Assembly: GCA_045533555.1 (NCBI GenBank)
Contig: JAZSHZ010000241.1
Location: 1-32,669 of the forward strand
Direction: 5' to 3'
Origin: SIG480 sp045533555
GTDB taxonomy: Bacteria; Bacillota; Clostridia; Oscillospirales; JAAYXM01
Length of the DNA: 32,669 bases
Both the position numbers and the translations under genes were made by a program. The notes beneath the pieces were generated by a model. The model was not told the origin of the DNA, made no database searches, and saw only the letters and a list, made by a program, of their open reading frames with translations. Positions 1 to 7,974 of this stretch are shown one piece after another (the stretch's first letter is position 1; each line of letters opens with the position of its first letter).

Positions 1-168
1 TTGATGTTTCAAGGCGTTTTATATACAATGCTCCGTTTTTTGTAAATTGGTTTTGTGAAAATTTGAGACAGAACGACACATAGATCGTTCCCTATATATA
101 AATTCTCCGCTTGTGTTCTTGTGCCTTTTTCGACAGTCTGAAGCCCGAAGCAGAACTTCGGGCTTATT
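1..168. other. Left-edge non-coding stretch
   Basis: I see no gene here. The stretch is AT-rich with stop codons in all frames, and it ends in the plus-strand terminator at 141-170. It could be the 3' end or untranslated tail of a transcript that starts left of the window, or of a small RNA, but nothing identifies it. Confidence 0.4.
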
Positions 169-170
169 TT
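141..170 (+). terminator. Rho-independent terminator (plus strand)
   Basis: Perfect 10-bp stem, AAGCCCGAAG (141-150) with CTTCGGGCTT (156-165), a 5-nt loop and then ATTTTAT. The T-rich side is on the plus strand, so it ends a rightward transcript entering from outside the window. It also lies just past the 3' end of the leftward small-gene operon. Confidence 0.6.
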
Positions 171-405
171 ATATTCCGAAAATAACCGCAAGCGCGATAA
201 TTATCAGCTTTTCCTCGTCATCAACATCAAGCATAAGGAGAAGCAGAAGAACGACGGGCAAAAGCCCGACTTTATCTATATCGAGCTTTGAGAGGAATCG
301 TTTTATATCAAACCCCCGTCTTTCGGAATTCTCCCTTTTTCCGCAAGGCGTATCCGCAATCACCTTCTCCGTATTTTCAATCGGCCTGTAAAGATCGGAA
401 AACAT
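169..405 (-). CDS. Small hypothetical protein with hydrophobic C-terminus
   Basis: About 78 residues, unknown function. The N-terminal half is polar and charged. The C-terminal ~35 residues are two very hydrophobic Leu/Ile stretches split by an acidic DVDDEE break, which suggests a membrane-associated tail or hairpin. I chose the ATG at 405 because GGAGAGG lies 5 nt upstream. A GTG at 441, one base after the upstream stop codon, gives a 90-residue alternative but has only a weak GGGGTGA. It is the last gene of a three-gene leftward operon. Small proteins with Leu-rich DDxxLLI-like tails are common and uncharacterised in Clostridia; that is my recollection of the family, not a search result. 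Confidence 0.6.
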   Translation of the reverse strand: MFSDLYRPIENTEKVIADTPCGKRENSERRGFDIKRFLSKLDIDKVGLLPVVLLLLLMLDVDDEEKLIIIALAVIFGI

Positions 406-442
406 TCCGTCCTCTCCGTCAAAATACTTATTATACAACACG

Positions 443-817
443 TCACCCCGATTTCAGGAAATTCTCAAAAAGGCTTTTCGCGACATGAGAAAGCTTCACG
501 ATCCGAATCGCGCGGTCGATATGAAACCCGTCTTCGCTTCTCAGAAACGGTCTTATCGCAGAAAGAAGATTTATTCTTCGGTCGCCGTCCGCATTGTATT
601 CGGAAAGAAGCTCCATGATTTTAGAAATCATCACAGGGTCAATGCCCGATAATCCCGCATCGGATATCGGCAACGGATTTTTCTCTTTCCGCTCTTCCCG
701 CTCATTATTCGCTTCACCATCGTCGCCCGCGCCGAAAATTTTGACAATATCCATTATTTTTTCCATACTCTCCGGTGATGACATCACACTGCCGATAATA
801 TCCTCAAGCTCGGGCAT
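443..817 (-). CDS. Hypothetical helical protein, middle gene of operon
   Basis: 124 residues, no family recognised. It starts MPELEDIIGSVMSSPESMEKIM: an amphipathic helix with an SSPES motif, then an acidic Glu/Asn/Lys-rich linker, then a predicted helical C-terminal half (MISKIMELLSEY, INLLSAIRPFL, HIDRAIRIVKL). There is no signal peptide or membrane segment. The reading frame extends upstream to 907, but the ATG at 817 has a GGGAGGGA Shine-Dalgarno sequence, while the longer start lies inside the upstream gene with Arg/Ser-rich, unlikely sequence. The SSPES-MEKIM stretch resembles motifs in the upstream gene product, so the two may be distant relatives. Cytosolic location is inferred. Confidence 0.7.
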   Translation of the reverse strand: MPELEDIIGSVMSSPESMEKIMDIVKIFGAGDDGEANNEREERKEKNPLPISDAGLSGIDPVMISKIMELLSEYNADGDRRINLLSAIRPFLRSEDGFHIDRAIRIVKLSHVAKSLFENFLKSG

Positions 818-836
818 GATATTCCCTCCCTGCCGC

Positions 837-1112
837 TTATTTCTTTTCGCGCGAAAGCTTTGAGAGAAGCTCTCTTCCCTCCTCCGTTGACGCGATCGTC
901 GCAACAATTCCGCCGACGCCGCTCATATCACCGTTTTTGGCAAGCTCTGCTGCATTTCTTACTCGCACGCCGCCATCGGAAAGAAGCGAGGCGAGGATTC
1001 TTTTCCCGCTCTCTGTCGAGAGCAGACCGACGAGCTTTTCAAAATTCATTCCTCCGCTTTTACCGACTGAATCGGCAAGATTTTTCGCAAGCTTTTCCAT
1101 TTCATTATCCAT
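837..1112 (-). CDS. Hypothetical helical protein, first gene of operon
   Basis: 91 residues, no recognised family. It is predicted all-helical with two short related segments: LLSTESGKRILASLLSDG near residues 30-47 and IASTEEGRELLSKLSREK at the C-terminus. Each is a Ser/Thr-Glu N-cap followed by Gly and an amphipathic helix. The next gene has a related SSPESMEKIM segment. GGAGGT lies 6 nt before the ATG. I found no convincing sigma-A promoter between it and the hslO terminator, so it may use an alternative sigma factor or hslO read-through. No signal peptide. Confidence 0.7.
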   Translation of the reverse strand: MDNEMEKLAKNLADSVGKSGGMNFEKLVGLLSTESGKRILASLLSDGGVRVRNAAELAKNGDMSGVGGIVATIASTEEGRELLSKLSREKK

Positions 1113-1186
1113 AACGCTACCTCCGCACCATAAAATCTTTCTGTCCTATTCTATTCAGAAAATTGAAATCAGGTGCAGAAAAATAT

Positions 1187-1217
1187 AAAAAACGGACAGA
1201 GCGCTCTGTCCGTTTTT
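1187..1217. terminator. Bidirectional terminator after hslO
   Basis: Perfect palindrome ACGGACAGAGCGCTCTGTCCGT flanked by an A-run on the left and a T-run on the right, so it can work on both strands. It sits 2-3 nt past the hslO stop codon on the minus strand and separates hslO from the small-gene operon. Confidence 0.85.
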
Positions 1218-1219
1218 TC

Positions 1220-2119
1220 TTATTCTTCTTTTTTCTTTTTGATCTCATCGAGCATTTCGCGAAGCTCCGCTTCATCAAAGACATATTTATTATCGCAGAA
1301 CTGGCAATTCACCTCTGCCTGCCCATCCTCCTCGATGATTGCAGAAAGCTCCTCTTCGCCGATCGACATAACGACGCCGCGAGTTCTCTCACGAGAGCAG
1401 GTGCAACGATAGCCGACCTCTGCTTCGTCAAGCACCTCTATATCGAAGCCGATAAGCGTCTTCTCCAGAATCTCCTCGAGCGACATTCCCTCGTCGAGGC
1501 ACTCAGTCACGGCACGCGCCTGCTTCATGCATTCCTCAAGCCTGTCTATCTCATCCTCATAAACGCCGGGAAGAAGCTGGATTATATATCCGCCCGCCGC
1601 TCGGATCGACCAATCTCTGTCGACAAGCACGCCGAGCGCACAGACCGACGGAATCTGCTCACTCGTCGCAAGATACGCCGTCACATCCTCCGCAATCTCG
1701 CCGCTCATAAGCTGAGTCTGACCGATATAGGGTTCCTTCATTCCGAGATCCTTTATTATGCTGAGCGTTCCGTTTTTGCCGACTCCTCCGGAGACATCGA
1801 TTTTTCTGTCACTCTCTCTGACAGGAAGGTCGACATGGGGATTTTTGCAATATCCGCGGGCATAGCCATAGTTATCCGAAACCGCGACTATGGAGCCGAT
1901 AGGCCCATCCGCATCTATTCTGACCGTCAGCGAATTCTCATCACTCTTGAGGTCATTTCCAAGAAGCGATGCCGCAATGAGCGTCCTTCCGAGAGCCGCA
2001 GAGGTGAGCGGAGTAAGGTCATGCACCCTTCTTGCCTCCTCAACGGTTTCGCGGGCCGTCATCGCAAGTATCTTCACAGCGCCGTCACAAGTAATGGCGC
2101 GAATTATTCTGTCTGCCAT
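1220..2119 (-). CDS. hslO: Hsp33 redox-regulated chaperone
   Basis: Hsp33 is a cytosolic holdase switched on by oxidative unfolding. Its four C-terminal cysteines bind zinc when reduced and form disulfides when oxidised. At 299 residues it has the normal family length. The redox switch is complete: C239 and C241 (CTC) with C272 and C275 (CQFC). The N-terminal part carries the typical LGRTLIAASLLGNDLK helix and the DADGPIGSIVA segment. The start is the ATG at 2117-2119 with GGAGG 6 nt upstream. It has its own promoter (2150-2178) and terminator, so it is probably monocistronic. I am confident of the family. Confidence 0.96.
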   Translation of the reverse strand: MADRIIRAITCDGAVKILAMTARETVEEARRVHDLTPLTSAALGRTLIAASLLGNDLKSDENSLTVRIDADGPIGSIVAVSDNYGYARGYCKNPHVDLPVRESDRKIDVSGGVGKNGTLSIIKDLGMKEPYIGQTQLMSGEIAEDVTAYLATSEQIPSVCALGVLVDRDWSIRAAGGYIIQLLPGVYEDEIDRLEECMKQARAVTECLDEGMSLEEILEKTLIGFDIEVLDEAEVGYRCTCSRERTRGVVMSIGEEELSAIIEEDGQAEVNCQFCDNKYVFDEAELREMLDEIKKKKEE

Positions 2120-2149
2120 ATTAATCCTCCGTTTTCTTTTAACTTTAAT

Positions 2150-2178
2150 ATTTTATCATCAGAAAGTTAGATTGTAAA
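2150..2178 (-). promoter_or_regulatory. hslO sigma-A promoter
   Basis: On the minus strand: -35 TTTACA (2173-2178), 17-bp spacer, extended -10 TGA-TAAAAT (hexamer 2150-2155), about 30 nt upstream of the hslO start codon. Confidence 0.7.
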
Positions 2179-2239
2179 GACATTATTTAAGTTATTTTTA
2201 AGGTTATCCGCATAGAATTCACAAAGAATTTATTTTTTG

Positions 2240-2271
2240 TTGTTTTTTCTCAAACAAAAATATGCTATAAT
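2240..2271 (+). promoter_or_regulatory. Promoter of the MacAB-like efflux operon
   Basis: An extended -10, TGC-TATAAT (hexamer 2266-2271), lies 31 nt before the start codon at 2303. The -35 is poor: TTGTTT at 2240 would give a 20-bp spacer. The call therefore rests on the extended -10. Confidence 0.6.
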
Positions 2272-2302
2272 TCTAATCGAAATCATTATCGGAGGTCAAT
2301 CT

Positions 2303-4147
2303 ATGAATTTAAGTTTCAGAAAAAGCAAAAAATCAAAGCTTATATCAGCAGCAGCTGCAATTCTTTCAATTCTGTTTCTTCTCTCCTCCTGTGACGGAAA
2401 TAAGGCGGCAACCGCAGCCGCAGAATATGAGCCATTCACAGTCACACGCGGGGATATAACCGTTTCTGTCACGGGAAGCGGCACTGTTGAACCGATTGAG
2501 CAATATGAAATCCAATCAATCGTCACAGGGGAAATTCTTGAGGACTATGTCACACTCGGTGCAGAAGTCAAAGAGGATGATATTCTCTATGTTGTTGATT
2601 CCGAATCCGCTGAGAATAGCATTGAACGCGCAGAAACGAGCTATGAGCAACAGCTTATTTCATACAACAAGAAAGTGCGTGATTTCAACAAAGCCGAAGC
2701 AAACAGAACCGTCGAGGCTCCCGTTACGGGTGTCATCACCGAGATGTATGTCGAAAATGGCGATGCGGTCAACGCCGGCACAAAGCTTTTTGAGATAAGC
2801 AACAGCGAAAATCTCACAGTGAGAGTTCCCTTCCTTTCGGAAAATGCGAAGAATATATATCTGAACCAGGCAGCAACTGTCTGGTTCGATGACAGAAACG
2901 AAGCTCACGCAGGCTATGTTTCCCATGTCACAACAGGTACATATGCAACAGAGGCAGGTGCAATCGTCTCCGACATTGAAATAACCTTCAAAAACCCGGG
3001 TGCGATCCTTCCGGGCGAGGTCGTCACCGCAACAGTCGGAAGCTTTGCCTGCAATGATTTCGGCAAAGTCGAAGAATCCTCTGTCGAGGTTGTTTCCGCC
3101 GAGGTATCGGGAGATATAAAGGCTCTTTCGCTTGCAAAAGGCGATAAAGTCACGGGTGGAAGCACTGTTCTTAAAATAATTGACGAAGATTATGAATCCG
3201 ACCTTCGTTCAAACGAGCTCTCGCTCAAAAACTCGAAGCTCTCGCTTGATGACCAGATAGAAAGGCTTGATGACTACACGATCAAATCCCCGATTTCGGG
3301 CACAGTCATTTCCAAGACCATGAAGGAGGGTGACACACTTGACGGAAACAAGTCCTCTCTCGCAATCGTTGCCGATATGTCAAAGCTCACATTTGACATA
3401 TCCGTTGATGAGCTCTATATAAGAAGTCTCAAGGTCGGGCAGACCGTCAAAATCACTGCGGATGCCATTCCCAACAAAACTTTCGAGGGTGTTATAGACA
3501 CTATCAGCATCATCGGAACGGCGACAAGCGGTGTCACGGTTTATCCTGTCACGGTCGTCATATCCGAATATGAGGGACTTCTCCCCGGAATGAACGTTGA
3601 TGCCGAAATCGTTATAAGCAATGCAAGCGATGTTCTGATGATTCCTGTCAATGCAGTTTCCAGAGGCGGACTTGTCCTCGTTGAAGAGAACTCGACCATT
3701 GAAGGAATAACGCCGAAAATGCCGGGCACAAACCGCTCCGAAGGTATGACAAGACCCGAAGGGTCGGAAAAGCCCGAAGACAGCGCACACCCTGAGAATA
3801 TGCCAAAGCCCGATGCGGAAGCAAATATCGAGGCTGATACAGAAGAATCCGCAAAAAAGGATCCCGCAAAATCCGGGAATAGCAAAATGCGCCTCCCGAC
3901 CGCGCCCGAGGGTTATAAATATATAATGATAGAAACAGGCGTTGCAAACGATGATTATATTGAGGTTGTTTCAGGTCTTTCCGAGGGCGATGTGATATAT
4001 GTCATCGTCACGAAAAACACTCAATCTGCCATAGGCTTTGGAATGGGCGGAGGTATGCCCGCAGGAAACCGCGGATCCATGGGCGGCGGAATGCCGTCAG
4101 CTAACCGCGGCGCTATGGGAAATGGAATGGGCGGAGGTATGCGATGA
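2303..4147 (+). CDS. MacA-like efflux adaptor lipoprotein (HlyD/RND type)
   Basis: 614 residues. In MacAB-type systems the adaptor couples an FtsX-like ABC transporter to its export substrate; in Gram-positives it is a lipid-anchored extracellular partner. The N-terminus is a lipoprotein signal with lipobox LLSSC. Next come a biotinyl-lipoyl half (GTVEPIEQYEIQ, TGEILEDYVTLGAEV), a short coiled-coil hairpin, a second lipoyl half (KSPISGTVISKTMKEGDTL) and a beta-barrel domain (GQTVKITADAIPNKTFEG). The C-terminal domain is interrupted by a ~55-residue Pro/Glu/Lys-rich insert (nt 3718-3895) and ends in a Gly/Met-rich tail. I chose the ATG at 2303 (GGAGGT 6 nt upstream) over a TTG at 2237 that would precede the signal peptide. 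The stop overlaps the ATPase start (ATGA). The substrate cannot be told. Confidence 0.9.
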   Translation: MNLSFRKSKKSKLISAAAAILSILFLLSSCDGNKAATAAAEYEPFTVTRGDITVSVTGSGTVEPIEQYEIQSIVTGEILEDYVTLGAEVKEDDILYVVDSESAENSIERAETSYEQQLISYNKKVRDFNKAEANRTVEAPVTGVITEMYVENGDAVNAGTKLFEISNSENLTVRVPFLSENAKNIYLNQAATVWFDDRNEAHAGYVSHVTTGTYATEAGAIVSDIEITFKNPGAILPGEVVTATVGSFACNDFGKVEESSVEVVSAEVSGDIKALSLAKGDKVTGGSTVLKIIDEDYESDLRSNELSLKNSKLSLDDQIERLDDYTIKSPISGTVISKTMKEGDTLDGNKSSLAIVADMSKLTFDISVDELYIRSLKVGQTVKITADAIPNKTFEGVIDTISIIGTATSGVTVYPVTVVISEYEGLLPGMNVDAEIVISNASDVLMIPVNAVSRGGLVLVEENSTIEGITPKMPGTNRSEGMTRPEGSEKPEDSAHPENMPKPDAEANIEADTEESAKKDPAKSGNSKMRLPTAPEGYKYIMIETGVANDDYIEVVSGLSEGDVIYVIVTKNTQSAIGFGMGGGMPAGNRGSMGGGMPSANRGAMGNGMGGGMR

Positions 4148-4842
4148 TAGAGCTTACCGACGTTTATAAGATATACGATGAAGGTGAGAACGAGGTTCGG
4201 GCGCTTGATGGTGTTTCATTTAGAATCTCCGAGGGCGAATTTGTCGCCATCGTCGGAAAATCCGGTTCGGGAAAATCGACCTGCATGAATATCATCGGTG
4301 CACTCGATGTTCCGACACGGGGTACATACAAGCTCAACGGTACGGATGTTTCCGAGCTTTCTGACAACAATCTTGCTACCATACGGAACAAGACTCTCGG
4401 TTTCATTTTTCAGCAATATAACCTTATCCCCAAAAACACTATTTACGAAAATGTCGAGCTTCCGCTGATCTATCAGGGAATCCCGTCTTCTAAGCGACGT
4501 GAGATGGCAATTGCCTCTCTTGAACGTGTCGGTCTTGCTGACAGGCTTCACCATATGCCGAATCAACTTTCGGGCGGTCAGCAACAGAGGGTTTCCATTG
4601 CCCGCGCTCTTGCCGCAAATCCGCCTGTCATTCTTGCGGACGAGCCGACCGGCGCTCTCGATTCAAAGACGGGCAAGGATGTTATGAAGTTTCTTGCAAA
4701 GCTCAACGAGGACGGAAAAACCATAATCCTCATCACCCACGATACGAGTATTGCTGAATGTGCAAAGCGCATTATAAGGATTCACGACGGTAAGATAGTT
4801 TCTGATGCCCCCAATGTTCAGAAGCTTGAAAACCTTGAATAG
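4144..4842 (+). CDS. ABC transporter ATPase, MacB/LolD type
   Basis: 232-residue ATPase that powers the neighbouring FtsX-type permease. All motifs are intact: Walker A GKSGSGKS (38-45), Q-loop Q90, signature LSGGQQQR (142-149), Walker B VILADEPTGALD (from 162) and switch His in ITHD (H199). The EPTGALD Walker B extension and the YNLIP segment are typical of the MacB/LolD/FtsE exporter family. The gene overlaps the adaptor gene by 4 nt, indicating translational coupling, and is 15 nt from the permease gene. In Gram-negative MacB the ATPase and permease are fused; here they are split, as is usual in Firmicutes. Confidence 0.95.
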   Translation: MIELTDVYKIYDEGENEVRALDGVSFRISEGEFVAIVGKSGSGKSTCMNIIGALDVPTRGTYKLNGTDVSELSDNNLATIRNKTLGFIFQQYNLIPKNTIYENVELPLIYQGIPSSKRREMAIASLERVGLADRLHHMPNQLSGGQQQRVSIARALAANPPVILADEPTGALDSKTGKDVMKFLAKLNEDGKTIILITHDTSIAECAKRIIRIHDGKIVSDAPNVQKLENLE

Positions 4843-4857
4843 TGCGGAGGTGGATAT

Positions 4858-6036
4858 ATGAGTTTATTTCAATGTCTGAAGCTTGCACTCAAAAGCATTT
4901 CCGGAAACAAAATGCGATCTTTTCTCACAATGCTCGGCGTTATCATCGGTATCGCGGCAGTCATAACGCTTGTAAGCGTTGTTCAGGGTTTCTCAAACGA
5001 TATGGTCGAATCCTTTGATTCAATCGGAACAAACAACATAACCGTATCACTTACGGGCAGAGGCGGAAACATGAACATAAAGCCCGAAGAAATGCTTGAA
5101 CTTGCAGATAACAACCGCAACCTTTTCTCAAACGTCACGCCTAATGTTACCATTATGGGGGCAACGGCAAAATACGGCTCGACCAACACCTACACCTCGG
5201 TATACGGCGGCAACGAGGAATATGCGGCAATCAAGGATTATGCCGTTTCAAGAGGAAGATTCATTTCATATGTTGACACAGCAAACAGAAACTATGTCTG
5301 TGTCATTGGGACATATATAGCAAGCGAGCTGTTCGGGATGACCGACCCTATAGGCAAGATACTCAAAATCAACGGAGCCGCCTGTACCGTTATCGGAGTC
5401 CTCGAAGAAGAGGGCGACAGCACAGAAACAAGTGCAGACAATATGATTATCCTGCCATATTCGGTTGCCGCGCGGCTTGCGAGAAACGGAAGAATAACGA
5501 GCTATACCTTCGTTGCGAAGGATGCATCCTCCATTGAACCTGCAAAGGAGGTCATCGAGGACTATCTCTATGATATCTTCAAGGATGAGGATGCATATTC
5601 CGTCACAAACCTTTCGGAGCTTGTCGATACGATCGAAGAGCTTCTCGGTTCCCTTTCTGCAGTGCTTGCGGGAATTGCGGCAATATCTCTTCTCGTCGGC
5701 GGAATCGGAATCATGAACATAATGCTCGTTTCCGTCACGGAGAGAACACGCGAAATCGGAATACGAAAAGCTATCGGCGGAAAGCGCCGCGATATCCTTG
5801 CTCAGTTCGTCATCGAGGCCATCATAACAAGCGGCATAGGCGGCGTTATCGGAATTCTTCTCGGTGCTGTGATGTCCGGCGTTCTTGCAAAGCTACTCGG
5901 TGTTTCCAGCGGAATCTCCGTTTCATCCGTTCTGCTTTCATTCTCGGTTTCCGTTCTTATCGGAATCCTTTTCGGATATTTCCCTGCCGCGAAGGCTTCA
6001 AAGCTTAACCCTATTGACGCATTGCGTCACGATTAA
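4858..6036 (+). CDS. ABC transporter permease, MacB/FtsX family
   Basis: 392 residues. There is one N-terminal transmembrane helix (residues ~20-42), a large extracellular MacB_PCD-type domain (~45-265), then three C-terminal helices (~270-390) with the FtsX hallmark GGIGIMNIMLVSVTERTREIGIRKAIGGKRRDI region after the second helix. This mechanotransmitting architecture moves no substrate through the membrane itself but drives an external partner, here the MacA-like lipoprotein. GGAGG lies 7 nt upstream of the ATG. With no outer membrane expected, the complex probably exports peptides, antibiotics or lipid-linked compounds, or takes part in envelope stress sensing. The substrate is unknown. Confidence 0.94.
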   Translation: MSLFQCLKLALKSISGNKMRSFLTMLGVIIGIAAVITLVSVVQGFSNDMVESFDSIGTNNITVSLTGRGGNMNIKPEEMLELADNNRNLFSNVTPNVTIMGATAKYGSTNTYTSVYGGNEEYAAIKDYAVSRGRFISYVDTANRNYVCVIGTYIASELFGMTDPIGKILKINGAACTVIGVLEEEGDSTETSADNMIILPYSVAARLARNGRITSYTFVAKDASSIEPAKEVIEDYLYDIFKDEDAYSVTNLSELVDTIEELLGSLSAVLAGIAAISLLVGGIGIMNIMLVSVTERTREIGIRKAIGGKRRDILAQFVIEAIITSGIGGVIGILLGAVMSGVLAKLLGVSSGISVSSVLLSFSVSVLIGILFGYFPAAKASKLNPIDALRHD

Positions 6037-6051
6037 GGAGGTATATTTTAT

Positions 6052-7923
6052 ATGAAAAGAACACTTTCTCTCATACTCGCGCTTTCGCTTGTGTTTTCCC
6101 TTGTTGTTCCTGCAGGTGCAAAGAATCTTCCTGCAGATGACGACATCAAGACAATTCTCGATGTTATGGGAATTATGACCTACAATGCGAAGGGCAGCTT
6201 CAACGATAGCGCATACGTGACGCGCGCTTCACTTGCAAAGATTCTTGTCACGGCATCGCAATATAAGGGTGCGGCAACCGCAACCTCGCGCATCTCTCCG
6301 TTTGCCGATGTTCTCCACACACATTGGGGTGCGCCGTATATCAGCGTTGCATCGAAAAATAAATTTATGACGGGCTATTCAAACGGAACATTCCGCCCCG
6401 ACAGCGACATAAAGTTTGAGGAAGCACTCAGCGCAATGCTCCGCCTTCTCGGATATACAAATGCCGATTATACGGGAGCATATCCTGCAGGACAGGTTGC
6501 AAAGGCATCCGATATCGGACTTTCTGACAACGTCAATGCAACTGTCGGAAATCCGATAACACGAATTGAGGCGGCAAAGCTCGTCTATAATCTTCTCAAC
6601 ACCCCCGCAAAGGGTGACACGAAAATCTATGCACAGACGCTCGGCTACACTCCCTCAAGCGAGCTTCTGACCATCGGCGATGTTCTCGACGAAAACGTTA
6701 CGGGTCCCGTTACGGTAAAGCCGGGCACGGTTTCTTCGCTCGGACTTTCTTCACCGAGAGTATATCGCAACGGCAACGGAAGCAACGTTTCCGACATTCA
6801 GAACTTTGATGTTATCTACTACAGCAAAAAGAGCAATGCTATCTGGGCATACTCACAGAAGGTTTCGGGAATCCTCAACGCTATAGCACCCAACAAGGAA
6901 GCACCGACATCCGTCACGGTTTCTGGTGTCACCTATCCGCTTACTTATTACGCAGCACAGCGCGCATTCGGTCTTGACGGACTTGAAACGGGCGAAACGG
7001 TCACCATGCTTCTCGATAAGAACGGCAATGTATGCGATGCATATGAGGCCGGCGAGCTTTATGAGGCTATTCTCGGCGTTGTCACCGACGTTACTTCAAA
7101 ATCAGTCACCGCATCGGACGGAACGAAGACAAGCAACTATTACGCAAGCATCCTGACTCTTGACGGAAGCACTGTTGATATTCTGAAGGAAGACGATTCG
7201 ACCTCGCTCATCGGCCAGGCAGTTTCCGTTGATCTCTCAACAGGCAAGATAAGAGCGGTCTCGCGCGGGAGCGGCTCGGATTCCGGATATATCAACGCAA
7301 GCTCCCTCACCTGGGGAAGCCGCCCGATTGACAAAAACATCAAAATTCTCGAGATTGACGACAACGGCAATATGATCTCCCTCTCGCTTTCCCGCCTTGA
7401 CGGAGTCAGCCTCAAATCCTCAAGTGTTCTCCTTTCATCATCAAACGCCTCAGGCGCGATTGACGGGCTTATTCTCAAGAACGTCACGGGTGATATGCAT
7501 AAATACGGACTCATAACCAAGGTTGACAGAAGCTCCGTCAGCGACGGTCGCGGAAACTCCTCTCCCTCAAAATACGTCTATCACTATGACCTCGGCGGAA
7601 TGACCGGCACAGTCACTTTCAGCGGTGCCGTGACAAGCCTTGCGGAAGGCCCCTGTGTCTTCATCTATGATGACGGCGAGCTCAAGGAGGCAAAGAACCT
7701 CACATATTCGACGAACGTCACAGCGCTTACCCCATCTTACGCGACCGTTGGAGGCAACATCAAGCACAGAATCTCCCCCAATGTTCAGGTATACAAAATC
7801 GTTGATGACACAAAAATCAAGACGACGCTTGACGAGGCAGTTTCATACAGCGGAACAAAATGGGTCTATTATGACAGCATTCAATCAGCAGGTGGAATGA
7901 TAAGAGTTATTTATCTTAAATAA
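6052..7923 (+). CDS. Secreted SLH-domain protein
   Basis: 623 residues. A Sec signal peptide (cleavage near AGA-K, residue ~23) is followed by three SLH repeats at about residues 29-75, 82-135 and 148-187; the clearest is the second, with MTGYSNGTFRPDSDIKFEEALSAMLRLLGY. SLH repeats anchor proteins to pyruvylated cell-wall polymers. The remaining ~430 residues are beta-rich with many Ser/Thr/Gly/Asp and no recognised catalytic domain. The ATG follows AAGGAGG and is 15 nt after the permease stop, so it is probably co-transcribed with the efflux operon. That hints that the transporter and this wall protein act together at the surface. Function is unknown beyond attachment. Confidence 0.88.
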   Translation: MKRTLSLILALSLVFSLVVPAGAKNLPADDDIKTILDVMGIMTYNAKGSFNDSAYVTRASLAKILVTASQYKGAATATSRISPFADVLHTHWGAPYISVASKNKFMTGYSNGTFRPDSDIKFEEALSAMLRLLGYTNADYTGAYPAGQVAKASDIGLSDNVNATVGNPITRIEAAKLVYNLLNTPAKGDTKIYAQTLGYTPSSELLTIGDVLDENVTGPVTVKPGTVSSLGLSSPRVYRNGNGSNVSDIQNFDVIYYSKKSNAIWAYSQKVSGILNAIAPNKEAPTSVTVSGVTYPLTYYAAQRAFGLDGLETGETVTMLLDKNGNVCDAYEAGELYEAILGVVTDVTSKSVTASDGTKTSNYYASILTLDGSTVDILKEDDSTSLIGQAVSVDLSTGKIRAVSRGSGSDSGYINASSLTWGSRPIDKNIKILEIDDNGNMISLSLSRLDGVSLKSSSVLLSSSNASGAIDGLILKNVTGDMHKYGLITKVDRSSVSDGRGNSSPSKYVYHYDLGGMTGTVTFSGAVTSLAEGPCVFIYDDGELKEAKNLTYSTNVTALTPSYATVGGNIKHRISPNVQVYKIVDDTKIKTTLDEAVSYSGTKWVYYDSIQSAGGMIRVIYLK

Positions 7924-7926
7924 CCG

Positions 7927-7951
7927 AAAGGAGCACTCAACGTGCTCCTTT
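7927..7951 (+). terminator. Stem-loop after the SLH gene
   Basis: AAAGGAGCAC (7927-7936), 5-nt loop, GTGCTCCTTT (7942-7951). The stem is strong but the following T-run is short (TTTA), so termination may be partial and the next gene could be read through. No separate promoter is evident before 7975. Confidence 0.6.
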
Positions 7952-7974
7952 ATTCATTGAAAGGAATGATCTTT

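Noticed and set aside
1..140. A 6S RNA or other known small RNA
   Set aside because: The stretch ends in a terminator but I could not match it to the 6S open-bubble layout or to another family.
9..191. A 60-codon minus-strand frame at the left edge
   Set aside because: It crosses the plus-strand terminator stem, lacks a ribosome site and has no recognisable composition.
1163..2170. A 335-codon plus-strand frame antisense to hslO
   Set aside because: hslO on the other strand has full motif support, normal length, promoter and ribosome site; this frame is rich in Arg/Ser/Leu with no recognisable fold.
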